Shown: positions 1-7,130 of the stretch, piece by piece
Layout of the letters: each line of letters opens with the position of its first letter
Position numbering within the stretch: the stretch's first letter is position 1
From: an uncultured Lachnospiraceae bacterium
GTDB taxonomy: Bacteria > Bacillota > Clostridia > Lachnospirales > Lachnospiraceae
Length of the DNA: 7,312 nucleotides
Direction of reading: 5' to 3'
Assembly: GCA_946549155.1 (NCBI GenBank)
Contig: CAMNQN010000169.1
Location: 1-7,312, forward strand
Translations under genes and position numbers: made by a program
The notes under the pieces: model-generated
The model's database searches: none
What the model was told of the DNA's origin: nothing
The model's input: only the letters and a program-made list of their open reading frames with translations

Positions 1-54
<54 letters not shown>

Positions 55-112
55 TGCTCCTTCTGGTTTTCTATAACGCTGGTTAAAGCGTTTTCCGTGC
101 ACATCCACCGGA

Positions 113-155
113 GGTTCTAAGGAAATGCTGAATTAATCGGCATTTCCTTAGAGCC
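113..155 (-). repeat. Long inverted repeat (hairpin) containing the stop codon of the transketolase C-terminal subunit
   Basis: The arms 113-128 and 140-155 are complementary at 15 of 16 positions, including 12 consecutive perfect pairs (117-128 with 140-151), around an 11-nt loop. The TAA stop of the gene (148-150) lies inside the right arm. A stem at the 3' end of an operon suggests a transcript-end or 3'-stabilising structure. On the minus strand, however, the stem is followed by AACCTCCGG and not a U-tract, so it is not a canonical intrinsic terminator. The one mismatch (115/153), and the next inner position (129/139), are G-U pairs only if the plus strand is transcribed. Function uncertain. 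Confidence 0.6.
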
Positions 156-1086
156 ATTCTTTGATCTGAGAGTATACGCCTGCGCCGTCCAGTTGGTATT
201 TTTCCAGCAGCTTCGCTGCGGGGCCGGACTCTCCGAAGACATCCTTTACGCCGATGCGCAGCACCGGGGTGGGGGCTGCTTCTGAGAGGGCTTCACAGAC
301 TGCTCCGCCCAGGCCGCCGATGATGGAGTGTTCCTCCGCAGTCACCACTCTTCCGGTTTTCTTTGCGGAGGCCGTGATCAGTTCCTTGTCCAGAGGCTTG
401 ATGGTGTGAATGTTAATTACTTCCGCCGAAATGCCTTCCTGGGCCAGCTTAGCTGCCGCCTCCAGTGCGCTGTTTACACACAGTCCGGTGGCCACGATGG
501 TAAGGTCTGTGCCTTCTTTCAAAACCACACCCTTGCCGATCTCAAATTTGTAATCCGGATTATCATTGATCACGGGAACAGCGAGACGTCCGAAACGAAG
601 GTACACGGGCCCAACGTACTCGTAGGCCGCCTTCACCGCCGCCTTTGCCTCTATATCATCGGAGGGATTGATCACCACCATGCCGGGGATCGTCCGCATA
701 AGAGCCAGATCCTCGTTGCACTGATGAGTGGCGCCATCCTCACCCACGGAAATGCCGGCATGGGTAGCGCCGATCTTCACATTCAGATGAGGATATCCGA
801 TGGAATTGCGCACCTGCTCAAAGGCCCGGCCCGCCGCAAACATGGCGAAGGTACTGGCAAAGGGAACCTTTCCCGTGGTGGCCAGTCCTGCCGCAATACT
901 CATCATATTACTCTCTGCGATACCGCAGTCGATGTGACGCTCCGGAAATGCTTTCTTGAATACACCCGTTTTCGTGGCCCCTGCCAGATCAGCGTCCAGA
1001 ACCACCAGATTCTCATGCTCCGCGCCCAAGGCTGCCAGCGCGTTTCCGTAACTTTCTCTTGTAGCGATCTTCTTTACTTCTGACAT
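148..1086 (-). CDS. Transketolase, C-terminal subunit (split type)
   Basis: This is a 312-residue protein with the pyrimidine-binding domain (about residues 7-170) and the C-terminal transketolase domain (about 190-305), in the order of the second half of a full-length transketolase. Glu58 in GIAESN is the conserved glutamate that activates the aminopyrimidine of thiamine diphosphate. The segment around residues 113-121 (SVGEDGATH) matches the transketolase substrate-site loop, with Asp117 and His121. PFASTFAMF and the EEHSIIGGLGG motif (251-261) are typical of the family. It must pair with the N-terminal subunit encoded just upstream to make an active site, transferring two-carbon ketol units between sugar phosphates in the cytoplasm. 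The ATG at 1086 is preceded by a GGGGGAAG-like ribosome binding site and overlaps the end of the upstream gene by 13 nt, which implies translational coupling. The exact substrate cannot be deduced, because split transketolases also serve other ketose pathways. The fold assignment is firm. Confidence 0.95.
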   Translation of the reverse strand: MSEVKKIATRESYGNALAALGAEHENLVVLDADLAGATKTGVFKKAFPERHIDCGIAESNMMSIAAGLATTGKVPFASTFAMFAAGRAFEQVRNSIGYPHLNVKIGATHAGISVGEDGATHQCNEDLALMRTIPGMVVINPSDDIEAKAAVKAAYEYVGPVYLRFGRLAVPVINDNPDYKFEIGKGVVLKEGTDLTIVATGLCVNSALEAAAKLAQEGISAEVINIHTIKPLDKELITASAKKTGRVVTAEEHSIIGGLGGAVCEALSEAAPTPVLRIGVKDVFGESGPAAKLLEKYQLDGAGVYSQIKEWL

Positions 1087-1913
1087 AATGCTTCCCCCAC
1101 TTTCTCTAAATCTGCCATGGCCACAGCGTACTGTTCGTCATTAGGCGCAGTACCGTGCCATGCCGCCTGGTTTTCCATGAAGGAAACACCCTTGCCCTTT
1201 ACCGTTTTCATGATAATGGCGGTGGGCATTCCCTTTACGGTGCGGGCTTCTGCAAAGGCCGCGCGAAGCTGATCCATATCATTGCCGTCCGCCACATTAA
1301 TCACATGGAAATTGAAGGCCTCGAACTTTTTGTCGATAGGATAGGGCGAACACACATCCGCAACATTACCGTCAATCTGCAGTCCATTATTGTCCACGAT
1401 CACGCACAGATTATCCAGCTTTCTGTGGCCGGCAAACATGGACGCCTCCCAGACCTGTCCCTCCTGAAGCTCGCCGTCGCCTAACAGCGTGTATACACGA
1501 TATTCCTCACCGCTCAGCTTTGCGGAAAGAGCCATTCCAACTGCCACGGAAATCCCCTGCCCCAGAGATCCGGAGGACATATCCACGCCAGGCGTGTGCT
1601 GCATACAGGGATGTCCCTGCAAATGAGAACCAATATGCCGCAGAGTGGGAAGATCCTCCACCGGGAAATATCCGCGGTGCGCCAGAGCGGAATAATAGCC
1701 CGGGGCAGTGTGCCCTTTGGACAGTACGAAACGGTCTCTGTCCGGCTTGTCCGGATTCTGAGGATCAATGTTCATCTCCTCAAAATACAGGTAGGTAAAC
1801 AGATCTGCCGCAGACAGGGAGCCGCCGGGATGTCCGGCCTTTGCACTGTGTACGGCTGTAACAATACCTTTGCGAACTTCGTTCGCCATTTTTTGCAATT
1901 CCAGTGTATTCAT
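1074..1913 (-). CDS. Transketolase, N-terminal subunit (split type)
   Basis: This 279-residue protein corresponds to the thiamine-diphosphate-binding first half of transketolase. The cofactor motif is complete: GDG at 145-147 and NN at 175-176, about 30 residues apart as the family requires. Other family marks are AGHPGG (His28), SKGH (His68), GSLGQG (115-120) and the late WHG (His253). With the C-terminal subunit it forms a heteromeric transketolase of the non-oxidative pentose phosphate pathway in the cytosol. I chose the ATG at 1913 because AGGAAAGGA lies a few bases upstream and homology begins with MNTLELQ. An in-frame ATG at 1967 would add 18 residues, but it lacks a convincing ribosome binding site and sits inside the probable -10 box. 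The gap to the ABC permease is 81 nt and contains its own promoter, so this is likely a separate transcription unit. Its 3' end overlaps the partner gene. Confidence 0.95.
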   Translation of the reverse strand: MNTLELQKMANEVRKGIVTAVHSAKAGHPGGSLSAADLFTYLYFEEMNIDPQNPDKPDRDRFVLSKGHTAPGYYSALAHRGYFPVEDLPTLRHIGSHLQGHPCMQHTPGVDMSSGSLGQGISVAVGMALSAKLSGEEYRVYTLLGDGELQEGQVWEASMFAGHRKLDNLCVIVDNNGLQIDGNVADVCSPYPIDKKFEAFNFHVINVADGNDMDQLRAAFAEARTVKGMPTAIIMKTVKGKGVSFMENQAAWHGTAPNDEQYAVAMADLEKVGEALCQK

Positions 1914-1962
1914 AGTTCTTTCCTTTCCTGTTCTATAAAATGACGCTATTTTCTTCTTTTCT

Positions 1963-1991
1963 ATCATACACTTTTTTCCAGTGTCCGTCCA
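1963..1991 (-). promoter_or_regulatory. Candidate sigma-A promoter for the transketolase operon
   Basis: On the minus strand TGGACG (1986-1991) and TATGAT (1963-1968) are separated by exactly 17 nt. The -35 box matches TTGACA at 4 of 6 positions and the -10 box matches TATAAT at 5 of 6. The start of transcription would fall near 1956, giving a leader of about 43 nt that carries the AGGAAAGGA ribosome binding site. A small inverted repeat, ACACT-N7-AGTGT (1968-1984), lies between the two boxes and could be an operator, but its 5-bp arms may arise by chance. No intrinsic terminator for the ABC operon is seen in this gap, so read-through is possible. Confidence 0.55.
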
Positions 1992-1994
1992 CCT

Positions 1995-4900
1995 CTATTC
2001 CACACTTTTCAGCGATTCCACCATGTCAATTTTCTTCAGCTTAAAATACATGGCACCGTTGACAATCAGGGAAAAGCCCACGGTAAACAGGGTACCGTAC
2101 ACAAAGCTGATGAAATTAATATTCCGGCCAAACATGCAGGCGTCCACCTCCACAGTGGTGATGATATAACGGTGGAGAAAAATTCCCATGACGATCCCCA
2201 CCGCCGCCCCGATAAAGGTCAGCAGGATATTCTCCCGATATACGTAAAGGGCTACCTCCGAATCGTAGAAGCCCAGCACCTTCAGAGTCGCCAGCTCCCG
2301 TTTCCGCTCATTGATGTTAATATTATTCAGGTTATACAGCACCACAAAGGCCAGCATCCCGGCACAGATAATCAGCACAGCGATAACCACATCCAGAGAA
2401 CCTAACATATCCTCCAGCTGTCCGGCAATGCTGTAGGTATAGGTGATATTCAGAACACCCTCCCGATTCAGAATGGATTCTCCCAGCCTCTGTACTTCCT
2501 CCTGTTCCCCGGAAGGCGACTTCACAATAATGGTATTGTACTCCACCGATTCTCCAAAATACTGCTGATACACAGCAGGCATAAGATAGATATAATGGTA
2601 GAGGTAGTTTTCCACAATATGGGAAACCGGAATCGCGATTCTTCCCCTCTCCTCATCGTCAATGAGAACCTCGTCTCCCACCTGCAAATTCATCATTGAG
2701 GCCAGCTTTTCCGTGATAATGGCCCCCTGGTCCGTAAGCTCATAGCTCTCGTGGGAAACCCGGTCCCGCAGCACCAGGAAATGTTCCAGATTTTCCGTAT
2801 CCTCCGGCACATACAGGTAGGGATTATATTCCTTTCTGCCGTCAGTGGCAGAAATTTTCTGCATGTATATCTTTTTCTCGTTCTCCGCTCCCACCTGCTC
2901 CTGAATATAGGATACCAGCTTCTCCTGCTCCTCCCCGGAGCTATCCAAAATCGCCATCAGATCATAGGTCTGAAGCTGTTCATATTGAAGAACACCGATG
3001 CCCAAAATCGAATCATTCAGGCCGAATCCCACCAGAATCAGGCCCATACAGCCTCCGATACCGATAATCGTCATGAAAAACCGTTTCTTATAGCGCAGCA
3101 GATTCCGGACGGTGGATTTCCAGCTGAAATTCAGCCGTTTCCAGAGGAAGGGAATCCGCTCCAGCAGTACCCGCTTCCCCTCCTTGGGTGTGGGCGGACG
3201 CATCAGCACAGCGGGAGTGGCCGCCAGCTCCCTGTAGCAGGAGGCAACGGTGGCTCCCAGTGTACAGACCAGCGCGGCTAAGGTGGCCGTCAGTCCCAGC
3301 TCCCAGTTATAAGGAATCACCGGACTGCGCAGGTTGGGATACATCATTCCGTAGGCCCACACAATAATATAGGGCAGGATCTTTTGTCCCACCAAAAATC
3401 CCAGGATACTCCCGCCTAAGGTGGCAAAAAGAGCGTATTTCATGTATTTTCCCGCGATACTGGCCTTACTGTAGCCAAGCGCCTTTAACGTGCCGATCTG
3501 GGTTCTCTGCTCCTCCACCATGCGGGTCATGGTGGTCAGGCTGATCAGGGCTGCCACCAGGAAAAACAGGGCCGGAAAAACCTTTCCGATATTGACCATA
3601 CGCTCTGCATTCTCCCCAAGGCCGCTGTAGTCCGTGTAAATGGCCCGGTCATGCACATACCACTTTGGCTCCTCCAGCTCATCAATCTCCTTCTGGGCAT
3701 CCGCCAGCTTTTCCCGGGCATCCGCCAATTCAGATTCCGCCTCCCTGATTTTGCCCTCGCCGTCTAAAATCTCGCTCTCCGCTTCGGCCTTTCCTTCCTC
3801 ATACTCCTTCCAGCCATCCTTAATCTTCTGCTCATTTTCCTCAATCTCTGTCCTGGCATCCGCAATCTGCTGTTCCCCGTCCGCAACCTGGGCTTTTGAA
3901 TCTGCCAGCGTCTGTTTTCCCTGCGCAAGCTGGGATTCACCGTCTGCCATCTGGGAACGGGAGGAATTTAATTTGGATTTGCTGCTGTTAAATTCCTTCC
4001 AGGCCGCGTTTAGCTGGGCCTTTCCCGAGGCCAGCTGGGCCTTTCCCGAATCAATCTTCTCCTGACTGGCGTCCAGCTCCTGCTCTCCCGCCGCCAGCTC
4101 CTGTTTTCCAGACTCAAGCTGGGCCTTTCCCGCACTGATCTTCTCCTGACCTGCCGCCAGCTGGGCCAGGCCCGCATCCAGTTGGGTCTTAGCCTCCGCC
4201 AAGGCCGCCGTCTGGGTATCCAGCTGGGCCCTGGCCTCCTCCAGAGCCGCCGTCCGGGCATCCAATTCCGACTTTGCGGCATCCAGCTGGGCCTTACCCG
4301 CCTCCAGGGCCGGTTTGGAAGCCTCCAGCTCTCCTTCAGCCTGAGCAATAAGAGGCTCCAGGGCAGCGGCGGCGGCAGCCTGTTCTGCGGCAGCCGTATT
4401 GGCAGCGGAAATGGCGGAAGTATTGCCGTCTATTTGGGCACGCTTTGCTTCTATCGCACTGTTTTTTTCCGCAATGCCGGACTGGGCGGAAGCAATGCTG
4501 CTGTCGTTGGCACTGATCTGATTCTGCGCTGCCGCGATTTGTTCCTTCAGCTTCGCAATCTGTTCGGAATAATCTGCACCGCCATCATCATCCCCACTGT
4601 CATTGCCGGCCGCCTGGCTGTTCTGAGCCGCCTCCAGCCTTTCCAGCTCCGCCTGCCAGGCAGCGATATTCTCACTAAGAGCAGCATTTTCACTCTCCCA
4701 TCCGGAAATGCTGCTGTTCAGAGCGGTGATTTCATTATTCAATCCATCGATTTCTCCCTCCAGGGTACTGTTCTGACACTCCAGCTCCGCCGCATTGGCC
4801 TTCTGCTGCTCCGCTGCCCCGATGGCAGCATCCCTCTGGCCCTTCAGCTGCTCCAGGCTGGCCGCCGCGCTGTCATAGACCGCTTTCTGCTGATGATACG

Positions 4901-6329
4901 TCTCCTCGCTGGCAGAATATTCACTCCAGGCTGCATCCAGAGCCGCCTTGCCCGACGCGTAGGAAGTCTCTCCCTCCGCCAGCGCTGCCGCCCCCGCGTC
5001 ATACTCCGCCTGGGAGGAGGCCAGCGTCTCCGCTGCCTCGCTGCTTTGCAGGGCCGCCTCCTCCAGGCTTTGGCCTTCCGATTCCAACCGGGCCCGGCCG
5101 GCCTCCAGCTCTTTTCTGGCCGCGTCAATCTGCTGCTGCCCCGCATTCAGCTCCGATTCCGCTGTAACTGCCTGGGAATCATACTCCTTCTGTTTCTTTT
5201 TTAATTGTTTCTCCGCAAAGCTTAGCTGCGTTTCCCCAGCCGCCAGCTGCTGTTTCGCATCCGCCAGCTGAGCCTCCTTGTCCGCAAGCTCCGCCTCACC
5301 GTCAGCGATCTGCTGCTTCGCATCCGCCAGCTCCTGCTCCTTTTCCGAAATCTGCTGTTTTCCGTCCTCCAGCTCTGACTCGCCGCTTTCCAGATCCGCT
5401 TTGGCCTTCGCCAGCTCAGATTCCGCCTCCTTTTTTCCATCCTCCAGCTCTTTCTTCGCATCCTCCAGCTCCGACTCACCGCTCTCCAGATCCGCCTGGT
5501 GCCCGTCAATGGTGTCCTGAGCTTCCTTCCTCACCTCCCGGTAACGGATCTCACAGCGCACATCCTGAATACTCTCCGCGCACTCCAGCACCTGTTCCAC
5601 CAGCCGCTCATACTCTTCCGTGTAAGCCACCTTGTCCCGGGCGCCCACCGCCGTCATATAAGCCACCAGATACACATCACTGTCAAAATCCTCCGGAAGA
5701 ATATACATAAAACCGGATACTTCGCCATTTCCCAGGGAAGAGCTGCCCCTGTTGCGGGACAGGTAAGCAGAGCTGCCTCCGCTGCCCACAATCTTAAACG
5801 TAGTCGTGCGCAAAAGAGAAGCATCCTCTCCATCGCTCCCGCTCTCGTCTTCCGTCTCTTTTTCATCATCCGGGATCACCGTGATCGTATCCCCGACCTG
5901 ATACCCCCACTTCTGCATATAATCCTCATCCAGGAAGCACTCCCCGCTCTTCGTGGGCAGCTCCCCTTCCTTAATCGTAACCTGATTAATGGTTTCCAGC
6001 AGGGATTCGATATGGAGTACCGTCTGACGCTCCCCGGTACCACAGAGCACATCCGTCATATATCCGGCCTCCACTGTCTGGACGCCGTCCAGCTGGCTCA
6101 GCGCTTCGATATCCTCCCAGGTCAGTCCCATCGTTCCCACCACACGGACATCCATAAGATTGCTCTCATCAAAAAGCAGATCCCCGGTATACCGCATATC
6201 CGGCGCAGAGGCCTGGATTCCGGCAAACATGGCTACCCCCATAGCCACAATAAAAAGAATGGATAAAAAACGATTCCTGCTTTTTTTGATTTCCATACGG
6301 AAATCCTTCTTCAAGGCCTTCTTTCTCAT
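1995..6329 (-). CDS. FtsX-like ABC transporter permease with giant extracellular coiled-coil insertion
   Basis: A 1444-residue membrane protein. A basic N-terminus (RKKALKK) leads into TM1 (about 21-41), then an extracellular domain of MacB periplasmic-core type (about 42-260). A heptad-rich coiled coil follows (about 265-884), then TM2-4 (about 917-936, 965-984, 1011-1032). The second half has TM5 (about 1084-1104), a 200-residue extracellular domain and TM6-8 (about 1312-1334, 1368-1388, 1406-1429). Both halves carry the FtsX-family cytoplasmic motif after the membrane segment: IGTLKALGYS (945-954) and ELATLKVLGF (1345-1354). The C-terminus, VESLKSVE, is also typical. The ATPase gene immediately upstream is its evident partner. 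The ATG at 6329 follows the ATPase stop by 7 nt, with GAGAAGGA as ribosome binding site; a TTG at 6347 would add six residues and overlap the ATPase. Plain MacB-type permeases are about 400 residues and two-half ones about 800, so the excess is the coiled coil. Substrate unknown; mechanical transmission across the envelope rather than classical transport is possible by family analogy. Confidence 0.93.
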   Translation of the reverse strand: MRKKALKKDFRMEIKKSRNRFLSILFIVAMGVAMFAGIQASAPDMRYTGDLLFDESNLMDVRVVGTMGLTWEDIEALSQLDGVQTVEAGYMTDVLCGTGERQTVLHIESLLETINQVTIKEGELPTKSGECFLDEDYMQKWGYQVGDTITVIPDDEKETEDESGSDGEDASLLRTTTFKIVGSGGSSAYLSRNRGSSSLGNGEVSGFMYILPEDFDSDVYLVAYMTAVGARDKVAYTEEYERLVEQVLECAESIQDVRCEIRYREVRKEAQDTIDGHQADLESGESELEDAKKELEDGKKEAESELAKAKADLESGESELEDGKQQISEKEQELADAKQQIADGEAELADKEAQLADAKQQLAAGETQLSFAEKQLKKKQKEYDSQAVTAESELNAGQQQIDAARKELEAGRARLESEGQSLEEAALQSSEAAETLASSQAEYDAGAAALAEGETSYASGKAALDAAWSEYSASEETYHQQKAVYDSAAASLEQLKGQRDAAIGAAEQQKANAAELECQNSTLEGEIDGLNNEITALNSSISGWESENAALSENIAAWQAELERLEAAQNSQAAGNDSGDDDGGADYSEQIAKLKEQIAAAQNQISANDSSIASAQSGIAEKNSAIEAKRAQIDGNTSAISAANTAAAEQAAAAAALEPLIAQAEGELEASKPALEAGKAQLDAAKSELDARTAALEEARAQLDTQTAALAEAKTQLDAGLAQLAAGQEKISAGKAQLESGKQELAAGEQELDASQEKIDSGKAQLASGKAQLNAAWKEFNSSKSKLNSSRSQMADGESQLAQGKQTLADSKAQVADGEQQIADARTEIEENEQKIKDGWKEYEEGKAEAESEILDGEGKIREAESELADAREKLADAQKEIDELEEPKWYVHDRAIYTDYSGLGENAERMVNIGKVFPALFFLVAALISLTTMTRMVEEQRTQIGTLKALGYSKASIAGKYMKYALFATLGGSILGFLVGQKILPYIIVWAYGMMYPNLRSPVIPYNWELGLTATLAALVCTLGATVASCYRELAATPAVLMRPPTPKEGKRVLLERIPFLWKRLNFSWKSTVRNLLRYKKRFFMTIIGIGGCMGLILVGFGLNDSILGIGVLQYEQLQTYDLMAILDSSGEEQEKLVSYIQEQVGAENEKKIYMQKISATDGRKEYNPYLYVPEDTENLEHFLVLRDRVSHESYELTDQGAIITEKLASMMNLQVGDEVLIDDEERGRIAIPVSHIVENYLYHYIYLMPAVYQQYFGESVEYNTIIVKSPSGEQEEVQRLGESILNREGVLNITYTYSIAGQLEDMLGSLDVVIAVLIICAGMLAFVVLYNLNNININERKRELATLKVLGFYDSEVALYVYRENILLTFIGAAVGIVMGIFLHRYIITTVEVDACMFGRNINFISFVYGTLFTVGFSLIVNGAMYFKLKKIDMVESLKSVE
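4011..4145 (-). repeat. Imperfect 84-bp period repeats in the second coiled-coil arm
   Basis: Two successive blocks start at 4145 and 4061 and encode EKISAGKAQLESGK and EKIDSGKAQLASGK. They are 28 residues (four heptads) apart. On the plus strand the motif CAGCTGGGCCTTTCCCG appears in close succession at about 4031-4050 and again, slightly changed, nearby. The pattern suggests growth of the coil by tandem duplication of four-heptad units. Confidence 0.55.
5364..5495 (-). repeat. Direct repeat within the coiled coil, 36-bp units at 5364-5399 and 5460-5495
   Basis: The two 36-base units start 96 nt apart and differ at 4 positions, all synonymous third-codon positions. Both encode ADLESGESELED exactly. 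The 32-residue shift keeps the reading frame but is not a whole number of heptads, so the two copies are in different heptad registers unless there is a local stutter. It looks like a past internal duplication. Confidence 0.7.
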
Positions 6330-6336
6330 ATCCTTC

Positions 6337-7044
6337 TCACCACTCAATCGTCTCTACAGAAACGGGGCTGGAATTCACCTTCATATCGGACACCTGCCCG
6401 TTTTTAATCTTAATCACCCGGTCCGCCATAGGCGCAATCGCCGAGTTGTGAGTAATCACAATCACTGTCATGCCCTTCTTCCGGCAGGTATCCTGCAAAA
6501 GCTTCAAAATCGCTTTTCCAGTCTGATAGTCCAACGCCCCTGTGGGCTCGTCGCAAAGCAGCAGCTTCGGATTTTTCGCCAGTGCTCTGGCAATGGAAAC
6601 CCGCTGCTGCTCTCCGCCTGATAGCTGCGCCGGGAAATTTCCAAGACGTTCCCCCAACCCTACCTCCTCCAGCACGCTTCCCGCATCCAGCGAATTCCTG
6701 CAGATCTGAGCCGCCAGTTCCACATTCTCCAAAGCCGTCAGATTGGGAACCAGATTGTAAAACTGGAAAACAAAGCCAATATCATCCCGCCGGTAACCCG
6801 TCAGTTTCCTGTGATTGTATTTGGCGATATTGTAGCCGTCCACCCAGACCTCACCGCTGGAGGCGGTATCCATACCACCCAGAATATTCAGCACGGTGGT
6901 CTTACCCGCGCCGCTGGGCCCCACCACCACCGCAAACTCACCCTTCGCAATATTCAAATTTATGCCGTCCACCGCCCGGATCGTGACTTCCCCCATCTGA
7001 TAAACCTTTGTCACATCCTTAAGCTTCACAAAGTCTTCCTGCAT
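6337..7044 (-). CDS. ABC transporter ATP-binding protein, MacB/LolD/FtsE family
   Basis: A 235-residue cytoplasmic ATPase with every expected nucleotide-binding element: Walker A GPSGAGKTT (42-50), Q-loop glutamine 94 in FVFQ, signature LSGGEQQR (141-148), Walker B LLLCDEP with catalytic Glu166, D-loop GALD (169-172) and switch His199 in ITHN. The opening pattern (VKLKDVTKVYQMGEVTIRAV) and the sequence QFYNLVPNLTALENVEL are typical of the lipoprotein-export/MacB/FtsE branch, which works with FtsX-fold permeases. It would power the coiled-coil permease encoded 7 nt downstream. I start at the ATG at 7044: family similarity begins there and an AGGAGG lies upstream. A longer reading to 7113 would translate through that ribosome binding site into unrelated residues. 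Its length is normal for the family and no active-site residue is missing. Confidence 0.96.
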   Translation of the reverse strand: MQEDFVKLKDVTKVYQMGEVTIRAVDGINLNIAKGEFAVVVGPSGAGKTTVLNILGGMDTASSGEVWVDGYNIAKYNHRKLTGYRRDDIGFVFQFYNLVPNLTALENVELAAQICRNSLDAGSVLEEVGLGERLGNFPAQLSGGEQQRVSIARALAKNPKLLLCDEPTGALDYQTGKAILKLLQDTCRKKGMTVIVITHNSAIAPMADRVIKIKNGQVSDMKVNSSPVSVETIEW

Positions 7045-7057
7045 GTGTATTCTGTAT

Positions 7058-7063
7058 CCTCCT
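7058..7063 (-). promoter_or_regulatory. Ribosome binding site AGGAGG with long spacer
   Basis: A perfect AGGAGG lies 13 nt before the ATG at 7044, longer than the usual 5-9 nt. No other ATG, GTG or TTG in frame lies closer, so this site and start are still the best pair. The long spacer may lower translation. It also argues against the longer in-frame start at 7113. Confidence 0.7.
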
Positions 7064-7130
7064 GATGTCCTTTGTCCCCCGCTTACGCCAAACAGGCACG
7101 GGCACAGCCGCAATTCCAGCAGCCTGTATA

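Larger units (their letters stand above)
3678..5537 (-). other. Coiled-coil-encoding segment of the permease, two arms around a central linker
   Basis: About 620 codons encode an almost uninterrupted run of heptad-like residues rich in Ala, Glu, Gln, Lys, Ser and Leu, with recurring units of the form LxxGxxxLxxA. A Gly/Ser/Asp-rich linker (AAGNDSGDDDGGADY, 4569-4613) lies at the arithmetic middle of the segment, leaving arms of about 308 and 297 residues. Both ends connect to membrane-anchored domains, so an antiparallel hairpin is the simplest fold. Glycine-spaced heptads of this style are also known in YhgE/Pip-type and some RND (MmpL-like) membrane proteins. The hairpin fold is inference; the composition and central break are seen directly. 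Confidence 0.8.

Noticed and set aside
75..92. A small hairpin AACGCT-N6-AGCGTT followed by TTTT on the plus strand
   Set aside because: The stem is only 6 bp and the T-run is short. It would end a plus-strand transcript from the artefactual left edge. Too weak to call a terminator.
328..1083. A 251-codon plus-strand open frame opposite the transketolase C-terminal subunit
   Set aside because: It lies wholly within a conserved enzyme gene on the other strand, and its product has no family features.
1914..1967. An 18-residue N-terminal extension of the transketolase N-terminal subunit from the ATG at 1967
   Set aside because: The ribosome binding site is weak, the ATG falls inside the TATGAT -10 box, and the extension is not part of the conserved protein; the ATG at 1913 has a good site.
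4182..5204. A 340-codon open frame on the plus strand opposite the coiled coil
   Set aside because: It is antisense to a region with strongly biased codons (Gln, Ala, Glu, Leu, GC-rich third positions), which keeps the opposite strand free of stops. Its product is compositionally odd (Leu/Arg/Gly-rich), matches no family I know and has no convincing start signal.
3678..5537. The idea that the coiled-coil segment is a CRISPR-like or satellite repeat array
   Set aside because: The repetition follows heptads of a protein-coding frame, with degenerate units and no constant repeat-spacer structure.
5499..6266. A 255-codon plus-strand open frame opposite the permease N-terminal region
   Set aside because: The minus-strand gene here has clear domain and membrane features. 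The opposing frame has no recognisable protein content and no ribosome binding site.
6330..6347. A TTG start for the permease overlapping the ATPase gene
   Set aside because: Possible, but the ATG at 6329 gives the typical basic N-terminus and has GAGAAGGA before it. The difference is only six residues.
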